Origin: Planctomycetaceae bacterium
GTDB taxonomy: Bacteria; Planctomycetota; Planctomycetia; Pirellulales; Lacipirellulaceae
Length of the DNA: 64,000 nucleotides
Assembly: GCA_002702655.1 (NCBI GenBank)
Contig: PABB01000023.1
Span: 62,001-126,000 of the forward strand
Reading direction: 5' to 3'
Shown: positions 1 through 9,873 of the stretch, piece after piece
How positions within the stretch are numbered: the stretch's first letter is position 1
How the letters are laid out: every line of letters starts with the position of its first letter
Program-made: the position numbers and the translations under genes
The notes under the pieces: generated by a model
Told to the model about the DNA's origin: nothing
The model's database searches: none
The model's input: the letters and a program-made list of their open reading frames with translations, nothing else

Positions 1-240
1 CCCCCACGCTCGCGTGAACCGGAACCACGCGGATGCGTACAGATGACAGACGCCCTACGGGGTCCCCGTACGCGCCGCTATTGGCGGCGATGCTGCGACG
101 AGATTCCCTGTGCCAGAGAGGCTTCCCTCGGCACGCGGCGATATCGAGCGATATCGCGACAAGAAGCTCAGTCTTAGTCAGATGGCCACAAGGACCGCTG
201 TCGATGCGGCGTCGACAGCTCAGATCATTACGGAATTGCC

Positions 241-459
241 ATGCCGTCTTCAGCAACGCTGGATCAAGTCCAGGCGCACTTCCGCCGCTCGAGCTACCCC
301 CAGATGGCCGCGTACGTGGCCGACGTCGACAATGGAGTCGTCACGCTGGCGGGCGAAGCTCCCACCTATTACGCCAAGCAGGTCGTGCAGACGATAGCAG
401 CACGCTGCCCGGGCGTCGCCCATGTGGCGAACGCCGTGGAAGTGCGTTCGTGGCGGTGA
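241..459 (+). CDS. BON-domain small protein
   Basis: A 72-residue protein that is essentially one BON domain (bacterial OsmY and nodulation fold, thought to bind phospholipids or act as an adaptor in envelope proteins). The core pattern of a small polar helix, then DVDNGVVTLAGEAP, then a second helix ending in VAHVANAVEV matches the BON alpha-beta-beta-alpha signature, with the conserved glycine after the turn. There is no signal peptide or membrane segment, so a cytoplasmic location or recruitment by a partner is possible. The ATG follows a weak purine-rich stretch. The roughly 240 bases upstream hold only implausible overlapping frames and a short hairpin near position 60. It is convergent with the coiled-coil gene that follows. 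The family call is good; the cellular role is unknown. Confidence 0.7.
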   Translation: MPSSATLDQVQAHFRRSSYPQMAAYVADVDNGVVTLAGEAPTYYAKQVVQTIAARCPGVAHVANAVEVRSWR

Positions 460-492
460 AGCCCCGACGCGGCGGCAGATGTGACGGTCCGC

Positions 493-1896
493 TTAGTAGC
501 TGACCTTGGGCAGCCGCTTGCGGAAGACGCCCTGCGGCTGGCCCGTCTTGCGCGGCAACTCCTGAGCGCGCGGCTGAGCGGTGAAGTCTCGTTCGCTGGC
601 GTCGATTCCCAGCGGGACCACGTCGGCGTCATTCTTCCAGCCGATCAGTTCCAAAAACCGCTGTAGCGGAATGGTTGGGATGGCCAGGTTGCCGGCCTCG
701 CGGCTGATTTCCTGGTAGCTATTCACCCACGCGGTACGGTTGGGGGAATCGGGTTGCTCGCCGAGGATCAGGAATCGCGTTTCCACCTGCGCGGCGCCTT
801 CCTTCTCGCCCTGCGCGTTCGGGGCGATGTCGACCTTGCCGCCGCTGGTGCGAATGATCCGTTTGAGCTGCTCCAGGTCGCTGGAGCCGTCGCCGTCCAG
901 ATCGATAAACCCAGCGATGGCGAAACCGGTTTGCCGACCCGGGGCCCACGCGGGGCTGTAGATCTTGTCGCCCGGCATGACGGGATTCTTGGGGTCGTCG
1001 CCGGTGATTTTGGCTTCCGACAGCCCGCCGCTGAGCACCTGCACGATTTCGATGCTGGCCTTCTTGATCGCCTGATCGGCGTCCGCCTCGCCCACTTCGT
1101 ACACGCTGAATGTCACTTGCGGACGCAACCCGTCATTGCGGCCAATATTGATCCAGGCCTTGTTTTCGCCCTGGTTGACCCAGGTGACCTCGCCGTCGGC
1201 CGGCTGGGCGAACGGATCCTCTTGGGGCTGCTTCAGCTTGAGCTTCTCGACGCTGTCCTGCAGCGAGGCGATCTTTTGTTCCAGCGCGGCCCGGGTGGCG
1301 TTCAGGTCTTTGACCGCCTCGGCGTGTTCTTCCTGAAGCTTGGCGAACTCGGCGGCCAGATCCTCTTTTTCCTGGTTCACGCGTTCGTACTGTTCGGTGA
1401 ATTTGTTGCGTTCCGCTGCCAGTTCGGCGGCCGCGGCCTCTTTGTCAGCGCGGTACTTGGCCAGTTCCTGCTCTTTCTCGGCTTCCAACGCAGTCAGCTC
1501 GGCCTGCAAATCGGCTTCGCGGGCCTTGGCTTCTGCTTCGTTGAGCGCGAGCTTGCGGTTCTCTTCGAAGATCTGGCCCAGAATCGTGCGGAAGTTGCGG
1601 TCTTCTTCCGGGAAGTTGGCGCCCCAGCGATCCAGGTCTTCCTTGATCGCCGCCTGCATGCTGGCGTAGCTTTCGCCGCGGCCGAAGCCCATCGACTCTT
1701 TGTAGTAGTTGGCTTCTTCCTGGACCTGCCGCTCGCTGTTGGCGGCGTTCTGGGCGTTGGTTTCGGCCGAGTCGGCGCGGGCCTTTTCCGTCTTGCGTGA
1801 GTTATTCACCAAGACCAGCCCCACGCCCAAACCCACGACCAACAGCGCGAGCACGATTACGATGGCTTGGAGACCCTGGTTGTCTTTCGCGGCCAC
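493..1896 (-). CDS. membrane-anchored coiled-coil protein
   Basis: 467 residues starting at a GTG. Residues about 11-31 form one transmembrane segment (Val/Leu/Gly rich) after a short MAAKDNQGLQ cytoplasmic tail. Residues about 33-220 are a long charged coiled coil rich in Glu, Ala, Lys and Gln. A globular C-terminal part (about 225-440) begins with VTWVNQGENKAWINIG and contains an acidic stretch DLDGDGSSDLEQL that could bind calcium. No enzymatic motif is visible. The architecture of one TM helix, a rod and a globular head suggests a structural or spacer protein of the cell envelope. I do not recognise a named family. The likely promoter lies about 140 bases upstream in the spacer to the divergent alpha-2-macroglobulin gene. 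Confidence 0.8.
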   Translation of the reverse strand: MAAKDNQGLQAIVIVLALLVVGLGVGLVLVNNSRKTEKARADSAETNAQNAANSERQVQEEANYYKESMGFGRGESYASMQAAIKEDLDRWGANFPEEDRNFRTILGQIFEENRKLALNEAEAKAREADLQAELTALEAEKEQELAKYRADKEAAAAELAAERNKFTEQYERVNQEKEDLAAEFAKLQEEHAEAVKDLNATRAALEQKIASLQDSVEKLKLKQPQEDPFAQPADGEVTWVNQGENKAWINIGRNDGLRPQVTFSVYEVGEADADQAIKKASIEIVQVLSGGLSEAKITGDDPKNPVMPGDKIYSPAWAPGRQTGFAIAGFIDLDGDGSSDLEQLKRIIRTSGGKVDIAPNAQGEKEGAAQVETRFLILGEQPDSPNRTAWVNSYQEISREAGNLAIPTIPLQRFLELIGWKNDADVVPLGIDASERDFTAQPRAQELPRKTGQPQGVFRKRLPKVSY

Positions 1897-2032
1897 GATA
1901 ATACCTCGGCGACTGGACTTCTCTGTTCACGCGAGCCGGGGGCGGCGACGCAGCGCGGCGGCCTGCCCGGCAGGAGGAGGGACCGCGGCGGCAACTCCCG
2001 TTCGCGGCATGGCGACGAATCGCCATAAGTGC

Positions 2033-2061
2033 AAGGTAATTGGATAGATAGGGGGTGTCAA
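2033..2061 (-). promoter_or_regulatory. candidate sigma70-type promoter for the coiled-coil gene
   Basis: On the minus strand a perfect -35 hexamer TTGACA (2061-2056) is followed after 17 bases by TACCTT (2038-2033, 3 of 6 matches to TATAAT). It points toward the GTG start at 1896 and would give a 5' leader of about 130 bases. The rest of the 420-base divergent spacer (1897-2316) is GC-rich and shows no other gene. Confidence 0.4.
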
Positions 2062-2304
2062 TAAAACAGGGGCGGCAGGCGGTCTGGGTTGCCCGGCGGT
2101 TGCCCGCGACCCTGCCCGCACGACCGGCACTACTGATTTCTACGGAACTGAACGGCGGCAGGGAACTCCCCGGGGTGTTCCTGCGTCGAAATCCGCAGCG
2201 AATGCCGCGCAGAGCGCGGTCCGAGGCCCCCGCTAGACGGACACGACCCCCGGCGATTAGAACCAACGGGCCGGCTCTCGACGGATCGAGCTTGTCACAA
2301 CTTC

Positions 2305-2310
2305 AAGAGG
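2305..2310 (+). promoter_or_regulatory. ribosome binding site of the alpha-2-macroglobulin gene
   Basis: AAGAGG lies six bases before the ATG at 2317, which supports that start. The start is followed directly by a good signal peptide. Confidence 0.55.
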
Positions 2311-2316
2311 CACAAC

Positions 2317-5300
2317 ATGTTTCGCTTTTCCCGGCTATGGATTCCCGGACTGCTGCTGGCGGTCGCCGGCGGCGCCCAGGTCCTGTTCTCTGCCGAACCG
2401 ACGCCCCGGGGCCTGCTGACGCAAGCGAAAACCATGTACGACGACGGCAACTACGCCGAGGCGCTTGACGCCTATCGCCGGCTGACGACTGATCCCGACT
2501 CGGCCCTGAGCGGCAAGGAACTCGTCGACGCGTTTGGCCAAGCGGTCGCCTGCTTTGGACATTTGAATCAGATTGAGAATCTCGACGAGTACCGCGAGGC
2601 CGTTGCCGCGGCCCATCCCGACTCGTGGCGGGTGCAGCTGGCGGTGGGGCAGAGTTACGGCAATCAGGTCCACTACGGCTTTCTCGTGGCGGGCGAGTTC
2701 CATCGGGGCAACCATCGCGGCGGCGGCAAGGTGGTGCATGCTTCGGCCCGCGACCGCGTGCGGGCGATGCAGCTCTACCGCCGGGCCTACGAGTTGGCTT
2801 TCGGCGCCACCGGCAGCGAGCCGGGCGCCGAGGCGCAGGCGATCTTCGACCGGATGGCTGAAGCCCTGCAGATGCAGGCCGGGGGCGCCGCGGCGTGGCG
2901 GCTGCAGAAGCTCACCGACCTGACGGAACTGCCCGACTACGAAGACGGCTGGGGCAACGGCGGGCAGGCGGAGGGCGCGGCGGTTGACCCCCAGGGCGAG
3001 CCGATCGTGTACGACGAGCCAGAATCCTGGGACGCCGCCGCCAATGATGGCGAGCGTTGGCGGTGGGTCTTGGCCGAGCGGACCCGACAGTACCCCGCCA
3101 CGGCGCTGCGTGAGCTGTTGGACCGGGCTGCCTTTCTGCAGTCGCAGTTCGGCGTGGAGACGCTCGCCCGCTTTGGCTGGCCAATGGGCCGCAGCGGCGA
3201 CGACGATGCGGATAAGACCGGCACATTCGCGCTGCACACCTTGGGCGAGGACGAAACGATTGCCCGGCTGGCGACGGGCGTGAAGCGGTTCCCGCTACCT
3301 GCGGGGCATAGCCACCTCGAATTGCTCAAGCAGGTCGCGGCCGATGCGCAGGTTGGGTCGTGGGAATGGCGCGAGGCCAACGAGCGGCTGGCGCGGCTGT
3401 TCGAGAACCGGCGGCAATATCCGCGGGCGGTCGAGTTCTGGCAGACCGTCGCAGCCGGCGCCGATGGCCATGTGAAAGAAAACGCCGAGCGCCGCATTCG
3501 GCAGATCACCGGCGCCTGGGGCCGCCTGGAACCGGCCGAGATGCAGCCGGCCGGTCGCGGGGCGACGCTCGCCTATCGCTTTCGCAACGGCAAGCAGGTG
3601 GAATTCGTCGCCCGCGCGATCGATGTGCGCAAGCTGCTGGACGATTTGAAAAAGTATCTCACATCGAACCCCCGCGAGTTGTCGTGGGAGCAACTGCAGA
3701 TTGACAATCTGGGTTATCGGTTGGTGACCAAGGACCAGCAGCAATACGTGGGCGCCGAAGCGGCCCGGTGGACGCTGCCGTTGGAGCCGCGGTCCAACCA
3801 CTTCGACCGCCGCGTGACTATCGCCGCGCCGCTGACCAAGCCCGGCGCGTATCTGGTCACGGCGCGGATGGCCGACGGCAACAAGCACCATGTCGTGCTG
3901 TGGGTCACCGACACGGCGATCGTGAAAAAGCCGCTGGAGTCCGCGGCGTTGTACTACGTGGCTGACGCCGTGACCGGTCGGCCGGTCGAGCGGGCGAACG
4001 TGGAATTCTTCGGCTGGCGCCGCGAGCAGCGCGAGTCGGGCCGCTACGTGATCGACACCACCAACGTGGCCGAGTTGACCGACGCCGCAGGCATGGCGCA
4101 GCTGCCGAGCAACGACGCCAATCGGCGGATGCAGTGGCTGGCCATCGCCACCACGCCCGACGGGCGGCTGGCTCACTTGGGCTTCAGTCATGTCTGGTCG
4201 GGCCAGTACTACGAACAGCAGTACCGGCAGGTCAAGGCGTACGCGCTGACCGATCGACCCGTCTATCGCCCTGGCGACGAAGTGCAATTCAAATTCTGGG
4301 TTCGCTCGGCGCAATACGACGCCGATCAGTCCAGCGATGCCGAGTTCGCGGCCAAAAGTTTCGTGGTCGAGATCCGCGACCCGCGCAACGAGAAAGTCTT
4401 TTCCCAGACGCTCACGTCCGACAAGTACGGCGGCATCGCCGGCACGTGGAAGCTGCCCCCCGGCGCCACGCTGGGGCAGTACCAACTGTTCGTCGTGAAT
4501 CACGGCGGGGGAAGTTTCCGCGTCGAGGAGTACAAGAAGCCGGAGTTCGAGGTCACGATCGACGCGCCCGACGAGCCGCTCATGCTGGGCGAGCAGGCCA
4601 CGGCGACGATCTCGGCGAAATATTACTTCGGTTCGCCGGTGGTCAACGCGCGGGTGAAGTACAAGGTGCTCCGCAGCGAGCACAACGCCGCGTGGTACCC
4701 GCCCATGCCGTGGGATTGGCTGTACGGCCCGGGGTATTGGTGGTTCGCCGAGACGTACGACTGGTACCCGGGGTGGTCGCGGTGGGGTTGCGGTCGACCC
4801 TGGCCGTGGTGGTGGTGGCGTCAGCCCGCGCCGCCCGAGGTGATCGCCGAACAGGAAGTCGAGATCGGCCCCGACGGCACGGTCGAGATTTCGATCGACA
4901 CGCTGCCGGCCAAAGAGCTGCACGGCGACCAGGACCATCGCTACGAAATCACCGCCGAGGTGACCGACGAGTCGCGCCGCACGATCGCGGCCACGGGCCA
5001 GGTGCTGGTCGCGCGGCAACCGTTTCGGGTGTTTTTGTGGACCGATCGCGGTTACTACCGCGCGGGCGAACCCATGCAGCTGGAGATGGCCGCTCGCACG
5101 CTCGACGGCAATGGCGTGGCCGGGGCCGGCGTGCTGCGGCTGCTGTCGATCGAATACGTCGACGGCAAGCCGGTCGAAACGGAAGTGGCCAAGTGGGAAC
5201 TGCCCGCCGATGAGCAGGGCCGGGCGAGTTTGCAGATCAAGGCCTCCGAGCCGGGGCAGTACCGCTTGGCATACGAAGTCACGGACAAGGCGGGCCATCG

Positions 5301-8300
5301 CATCGAAGGCGGCCAGGTGATCACCGTGCGCGGCGAGGGCTTCGACGGCGGCGACTTCCGCTTCAACGATCTCGAAGTCATCCCCGACCGCCGCGAGTAC
5401 GCCCCCGGCGACACCGTCAAATTGCAGCTGAACGTCGATCGCCGCAATGCCACGGTGCTGCTGTTCGTGCGGCCGTCCAATGGCATTTATCTCAAGCCGC
5501 AGGTCGTGGAGGTTTCCGGCAAGAGCACCGTGGTCGACGTGCCGATTGAGGCGCGGGACATGCCCAACTTCTTCGTCGAGGCGGTCGCCGTGCATGGCGG
5601 CCAATTGCACACGGTGGCCCGCGAGATCTTCGTGCCGCCGACCAAGCGGGTGGTCGACGTGGAGGTGGCGCCCACCAGCGACGCCTACCTGCCGGGGCAG
5701 GAAGCCACGGTGAGCTTGAAAGTGACCGGCCCCGACGGCAAGCCGGCGGTCGGCTCGCTGGTCGTGGCGATCTACGACAAGGCGCTCGACTACATCGCCG
5801 GCGGCGCGGGCGCCGCGGATATTCGCGAGTTCTTCTGGAAGTGGCGTCGCGAGCATCGGCCGCAGCAGGAAACCAATCTGGGCCGCGTCGAACCGCCGGC
5901 GAACGCCAACGGCGAAACGGCGATGGAAGACATCGGGCTGTTCGGCAACACGAGCGTCGACGATCTCAGCGTGACGCGCGGCGATACCTACTTTCGAGAC
6001 AGCAGTCTTCGGCGGTCGATGTCTGCACGGGGCGGCATGATGGCCGAGACGGCGTCGATGGCAATGCCCGCGGCGCCCATGGCGATGGCCGACGAGGGCG
6101 GCGTCGGCGGCGTGATGCAAAGCAACGAACGCTTCGCCCCGGGCACGGACAAAGCCGACGCTGGCCAACCGCCGGCGGAAGTCGTGCCGGAGATCCGCGA
6201 GAACTTTGCCGACACCGCGCTGTGGGTCGGCGCCCTGGAAACCGACGCCAACGGCCTGGCCGAGGTGTCGCTCACGATGCCCGAGAATCTCACCGCGTGG
6301 AAGATCAACGCCTGGAGCATGGGCAGCGGCACGCGGGTCGGCGAGGGCTCGGCCGAAGCGGTCACGCGGAAAAACATCATTGTGCGTCTGCAGGCGCCGC
6401 GGTTCTTTGTCGAGCGGGACGAGGTGGTCCTCTCGGCCAACGTGCACAACTACTTGGATCAGGCCAAGCAGGTCCGCGTGAAGTTGGATCTGGAAGGTGG
6501 CGCGCTTTCCGGCCCGGACATGCTGGAAGAAACGATCGAAGTGCCCGCCGGCGGCGAGTACCGCGTCGACTGGCGCGTGAAGGCCGTCAGCGAGGGCGAG
6601 GCGGTCGTCCGGGTCAGCGCTCTGACCGACGAAGAGTCCGATGCCATGCAGATGCGCTTCCCCGTGCTTGTGCACGGCATGTTGAAGATGGATTCGTTCA
6701 GCGGCGTGCTGCGGCCCGACGACGGCAGCGGCGGGTTCACGTTCACCGTGCCCGCGCAGCGCCGGCCTGAGCAAACGCGGCTGGAAGTGCGTTACACGCC
6801 CACGCTGGCCGGGGCGATGCTCGACGCACTGCCTTACCTGATTGACTATCCCTACGGCTGCACCGAGCAGACGCTCAACCGCTTCCTGCCGGCGGTGCTC
6901 ACCCAGCGCACGTTGCAGAAAATGGGCGTCGACCTGGCCGCGTTGAAAGACAAAACGGCCAACCTGAACGCCCAGGAGATCGGCGATCCGGCCGAGCGGG
7001 CGGCGCAGTGGGATCGGTTTGAGGAGAATCCCGTCTTCGACGAGGCCAAGCTGGCCGACGTGGTCAAGGCGGGCGTGAATCGCCTGACCGAGATGCAAAT
7101 GTCCGATGGCGGCTGGGGCTGGTTCAGCGGCTGGGGCGAACGTTCCAGCCCGCACACCACCGCCGTGGTGGTGCGCGGATTGCTCGTCGCTCGGCAGAAC
7201 GACGTGGCCCTGGTGCCCGGCGTGCTGGAGCGGGGGCTCGATTGGCTAGAGCGCTACCAGAGCGAGCAACTCGCGCTGCTGGACGCCTTTGACCGGCAAG
7301 CGGACCAGCCGCGCGAGAAGGACGGCCGCCACAAGCGGCGTGCGGACAATCTCGACACCTACGTGCAGCTGTTGCTGACCCAATCCGGGCGGGGCAACCC
7401 GCGGATGCGGGCCTACCTGTATGTCGATCGCACGGAGTTGGCGCCCTACGCGATGGCCCTGTTCGGCTTGTCGCTGCAGGCAGAGCTCAATCCCACTGCC
7501 GCTGTTGGCGGCGTCGGCAACGACGCCAATTCACGAGACGGCGATGCTCTGCCGGATTCGCTGCAGAACACATTCCCCGCGACCGAGCCGGCCGACATGC
7601 TGGCGATGGTCGTGCGCAACCTGTCGCAGTACGTCCAGCAGGACGAGGAGAACCAGACCGCGTGGCTCAATCTGCCCGGCGGTTACTGGTGGCATTGGTA
7701 CGGCAGCGAGTACGAAGCCCACGCGGCGTACCTCAAGCTGCTCGCGGCGACCGACCCCGACAGCGAGGTCGCCTCGCGGATGGTCAAGTACCTGCTGAAC
7801 AACCGCAAGCACGCCACCTACTGGAACAGTACCCGCGACACGGCCCTGGTCGTCGAAGCGTTTGCCGATTACCTGGCCGCCACCGGCGAGGCCAAGCCCG
7901 ACCTGCAGGTTGAAGTCTGGCTGGACGGCGAGCGGGTGAAGACCGTGGCGATCTCGCCGGCGAACCTGTTCACGTTTGACGGCACGTTGGTGGTCGAGGG
8001 CGACGTGCTGGCCGCGGGCGAGCACGTGGTCGAGCTCCGCAAGACGGGGCAGGGGCCGTTGTACTTCAATGGGTACCTGACCAATTTCACGCTGGAAGAC
8101 CCGATCGCAGCGACAGGACTGGAACTGAAGATCGATCGCAAATTCTACCGCCTGATCCGCGAGGAGACCGACGAGGCCGTCGCCGGCTCCCGCGGGCAGG
8201 TGATCGAGCAGCGCGTGGAGAAGTACCGGCGCGCTCCCGTCGCCAACCTCGACGAGCTGACCAGCGGCGAGTTGGTCGAGATCGAACTGATCGTCGACAG

Positions 8301-8601
8301 CAAGAACGACTACGAATATGTCATGCTGGAAGATCGCAAGGCGGCCGGGTTCGAGCCGGTCGAGGTCCGCAGCGGTTACAATGGCAACGACATGGGGGCG
8401 TACGTCGAGTACCGCGACCAGAAGGTGGCGTTGTTCGTCCGCAGCCTGATGCGCGGCCGCCACAGCGTCAGCTACCGCCTGCGGGCAGAGGTCCCGGGCC
8501 AGTTCAGCGCCCTACCCGCCACCGCCGCGGCGATGTACGCGCCGGAGCTGAAGGCTAACAGCGATGAGCTGAAGGTGCGGGTGGTCGATCGGGCGGAGTG
8601 A
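2317..8601 (+). CDS. giant secreted alpha-2-macroglobulin with thioester
   Basis: 2094 residues. An N-terminal signal peptide (MFRFSRLWIPGLLLAVAGG) is followed by a TPR-like helical region to about residue 400, then MG beta-sandwich domains (repeats of the kind DRPVYRPGDEVQFKFWVR near 650) and the A2M/complement core. The thioester motif is intact as GCTEQ: Cys1515, Glu1517 and Gln1518, followed by the alpha/alpha-toroid helices with DGGWGWF. Proteins of this family trap proteases covalently after cleavage of a bait region. A Met/Ala-rich low-complexity stretch around 1235-1268, just before the ALWVG-type segment, is a plausible bait. Two oddities are the N-terminal repeat region and a Trp/Tyr/Pro-rich insertion at about 793-838. 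It lies 22 bases before the nucleoside hydrolase gene, probably in the same transcript. No pbpC neighbour is present. Confidence 0.93.
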   Translation: MFRFSRLWIPGLLLAVAGGAQVLFSAEPTPRGLLTQAKTMYDDGNYAEALDAYRRLTTDPDSALSGKELVDAFGQAVACFGHLNQIENLDEYREAVAAAHPDSWRVQLAVGQSYGNQVHYGFLVAGEFHRGNHRGGGKVVHASARDRVRAMQLYRRAYELAFGATGSEPGAEAQAIFDRMAEALQMQAGGAAAWRLQKLTDLTELPDYEDGWGNGGQAEGAAVDPQGEPIVYDEPESWDAAANDGERWRWVLAERTRQYPATALRELLDRAAFLQSQFGVETLARFGWPMGRSGDDDADKTGTFALHTLGEDETIARLATGVKRFPLPAGHSHLELLKQVAADAQVGSWEWREANERLARLFENRRQYPRAVEFWQTVAAGADGHVKENAERRIRQITGAWGRLEPAEMQPAGRGATLAYRFRNGKQVEFVARAIDVRKLLDDLKKYLTSNPRELSWEQLQIDNLGYRLVTKDQQQYVGAEAARWTLPLEPRSNHFDRRVTIAAPLTKPGAYLVTARMADGNKHHVVLWVTDTAIVKKPLESAALYYVADAVTGRPVERANVEFFGWRREQRESGRYVIDTTNVAELTDAAGMAQLPSNDANRRMQWLAIATTPDGRLAHLGFSHVWSGQYYEQQYRQVKAYALTDRPVYRPGDEVQFKFWVRSAQYDADQSSDAEFAAKSFVVEIRDPRNEKVFSQTLTSDKYGGIAGTWKLPPGATLGQYQLFVVNHGGGSFRVEEYKKPEFEVTIDAPDEPLMLGEQATATISAKYYFGSPVVNARVKYKVLRSEHNAAWYPPMPWDWLYGPGYWWFAETYDWYPGWSRWGCGRPWPWWWWRQPAPPEVIAEQEVEIGPDGTVEISIDTLPAKELHGDQDHRYEITAEVTDESRRTIAATGQVLVARQPFRVFLWTDRGYYRAGEPMQLEMAARTLDGNGVAGAGVLRLLSIEYVDGKPVETEVAKWELPADEQGRASLQIKASEPGQYRLAYEVTDKAGHRIEGGQVITVRGEGFDGGDFRFNDLEVIPDRREYAPGDTVKLQLNVDRRNATVLLFVRPSNGIYLKPQVVEVSGKSTVVDVPIEARDMPNFFVEAVAVHGGQLHTVAREIFVPPTKRVVDVEVAPTSDAYLPGQEATVSLKVTGPDGKPAVGSLVVAIYDKALDYIAGGAGAADIREFFWKWRREHRPQQETNLGRVEPPANANGETAMEDIGLFGNTSVDDLSVTRGDTYFRDSSLRRSMSARGGMMAETASMAMPAAPMAMADEGGVGGVMQSNERFAPGTDKADAGQPPAEVVPEIRENFADTALWVGALETDANGLAEVSLTMPENLTAWKINAWSMGSGTRVGEGSAEAVTRKNIIVRLQAPRFFVERDEVVLSANVHNYLDQAKQVRVKLDLEGGALSGPDMLEETIEVPAGGEYRVDWRVKAVSEGEAVVRVSALTDEESDAMQMRFPVLVHGMLKMDSFSGVLRPDDGSGGFTFTVPAQRRPEQTRLEVRYTPTLAGAMLDALPYLIDYPYGCTEQTLNRFLPAVLTQRTLQKMGVDLAALKDKTANLNAQEIGDPAERAAQWDRFEENPVFDEAKLADVVKAGVNRLTEMQMSDGGWGWFSGWGERSSPHTTAVVVRGLLVARQNDVALVPGVLERGLDWLERYQSEQLALLDAFDRQADQPREKDGRHKRRADNLDTYVQLLLTQSGRGNPRMRAYLYVDRTELAPYAMALFGLSLQAELNPTAAVGGVGNDANSRDGDALPDSLQNTFPATEPADMLAMVVRNLSQYVQQDEENQTAWLNLPGGYWWHWYGSEYEAHAAYLKLLAATDPDSEVASRMVKYLLNNRKHATYWNSTRDTALVVEAFADYLAATGEAKPDLQVEVWLDGERVKTVAISPANLFTFDGTLVVEGDVLAAGEHVVELRKTGQGPLYFNGYLTNFTLEDPIAATGLELKIDRKFYRLIREETDEAVAGSRGQVIEQRVEKYRRAPVANLDELTSGELVEIELIVDSKNDYEYVMLEDRKAAGFEPVEVRSGYNGNDMGAYVEYRDQKVALFVRSLMRGRHSVSYRLRAEVPGQFSALPATAAAMYAPELKANSDELKVRVVDRAE

Positions 8602-8623
8602 GCTCGGGCGACGAAGGGCGCCG

Positions 8624-9712
8624 ATGGAAATGGGACAGCTTCGAAAACGATGCGGTAGCCAGGCGGCTAGGCCGCGCCGCGAGTGGTGGCGGGCAATGGG
8701 CGTCGCTACCCTGTACGCAGTTGTCGCGACGGGCGCCGTTGTGCCGGCTCACGCCGAGCCGGTGCGCGTCATTTTTGACACCGACATGGGCAATGATGTC
8801 GATGACGCCCTGGCGTTGGCGATGCTGCACGCCCTGCAATCGCGGGGCGAGTGCGAGCTGCTGGCGGTCACCGTGTCGAAGCAGCATCGCCTGGCGGCGG
8901 CCTACGTTGATGCGGTGAACGCCTTCTACGGCCGCGGCGACCTGCCCGTCGGGCTGGTGGGCGGCGGCGTAACGCCGGAGGTTGGCAAGTTCATCGGCTT
9001 GGCGGAAGTCGTTGACGAGGGCCGGCCGCGATATCCCAACCGGTTTACGAGCCAGCAAGAACCGCCGCCGGCCGTGGAGGTGCTGCGGCGGACTTTGGCG
9101 CAGCAGCCAGACGGTTCGGTGACGATCGTCCAGGTGGGGTTCAGCACGAATCTGGCGCAACTGCTTGATTCGCCGGGCGATGAGCACTCGCCGCTCCCCG
9201 GGCGCGAGCTGGCGGCCGCGAAGGTCCGCGAGCTGCAAGTGATGGCCGGCAATTTTGATCTCGTGGCCGGCGGCGATCGGCCGCTGGAGTACAACGTGGT
9301 GGAGGATGTGGCCAGCGCTCGTCGACTTGTCGAAGCCTGGCCGACGCCGATTGTGTTCAGCGGATTCGAGGTGGGACGAGTGATCGAGTACCCCCTGGAG
9401 TCGATTCGTTGCGACTACCGCTACGTCGACCATCACCCTGTGGCCGAGGCCTACCAGCTTTATTGCCCGCCGAATCACGATCGACCGACCTGGGATCTCA
9501 CCGCCGTGCTGCAAGCGGTGCGGCCCAAGAGGGGCTATTTCGGCCTGTCGGCCGCGGGACGCGTGACGATCGACGAACGTGGCGCGACGAGTTTCGCACG
9601 CGAAGTCATGGGGACGCACCGGTATCTCACGGTGTCGCCGGAACAGATCATTCGCGTGCGTGAAGCGTTTTGCGTGCTGGCGAGTCAACCGCCGGCAGGC
9701 CGCGGCGACTAG
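8624..9712 (+). CDS. exported nucleoside hydrolase family protein
   Basis: 362 residues. After a hydrophobic N-terminal export segment (about residues 22-45, ending VVPAHAEP) comes the calcium-binding signature DTDMGNDVDDALAL (Asp52 to Asp59), which defines the inosine-uridine nucleoside hydrolase fold. These enzymes hydrolyse the N-glycosidic bond of ribonucleosides. Secreted planctomycete members are often of unknown specificity. A GAAGGG ribosome site precedes the ATG. The gene starts 22 bases after the alpha-2-macroglobulin gene. The C-terminal half (RPTWDLTAVLQAVRP) resembles the usual substrate-side Trp/Asp region. The family is secure; the substrate is not determined, and a non-nucleoside ribosyl substrate is possible. 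Confidence 0.88.
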   Translation: MEMGQLRKRCGSQAARPRREWWRAMGVATLYAVVATGAVVPAHAEPVRVIFDTDMGNDVDDALALAMLHALQSRGECELLAVTVSKQHRLAAAYVDAVNAFYGRGDLPVGLVGGGVTPEVGKFIGLAEVVDEGRPRYPNRFTSQQEPPPAVEVLRRTLAQQPDGSVTIVQVGFSTNLAQLLDSPGDEHSPLPGRELAAAKVRELQVMAGNFDLVAGGDRPLEYNVVEDVASARRLVEAWPTPIVFSGFEVGRVIEYPLESIRCDYRYVDHHPVAEAYQLYCPPNHDRPTWDLTAVLQAVRPKRGYFGLSAAGRVTIDERGATSFAREVMGTHRYLTVSPEQIIRVREAFCVLASQPPAGRGD

Positions 9713-9731
9713 CAAAGGGCTCTGCGAGCAG

Positions 9732-9750
9732 CAAATCGGATCGCGATTTG
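9732..9750 (+). terminator. hairpin after the nucleoside hydrolase
   Basis: Seven-base perfect stem CAAATCG/CGATTTG with a five-base loop, 20 bases past the stop. There is no T-run, so terminator function is only possible. The rest of the 161-base spacer shows no gene. Confidence 0.3.
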
Positions 9751-9873
9751 TGGTAATCTGCCAGCTACAGCTTCTGCGCCGACGCTTGGTCATGTAGCGC
9801 TCAGTTCGTAATGTGCGCGCCGGGTGTCGCTCGTCCGAGTTCGTCGTTTCGCTTTTCCAAATCTCGACACGCC

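Noticed and set aside
33-503. 156-residue frame around the BON gene
   Set aside because: It overlaps the BON-domain frame in another phase and has only Arg-rich composition; the BON frame has real family motifs.
3295-7155. 1286-residue open frame opposite the alpha-2-macroglobulin
   Set aside because: It is the reverse-strand shadow of a GC-rich gene with strong family evidence; its composition (Arg, His, Gly rich) has no domain resemblance.
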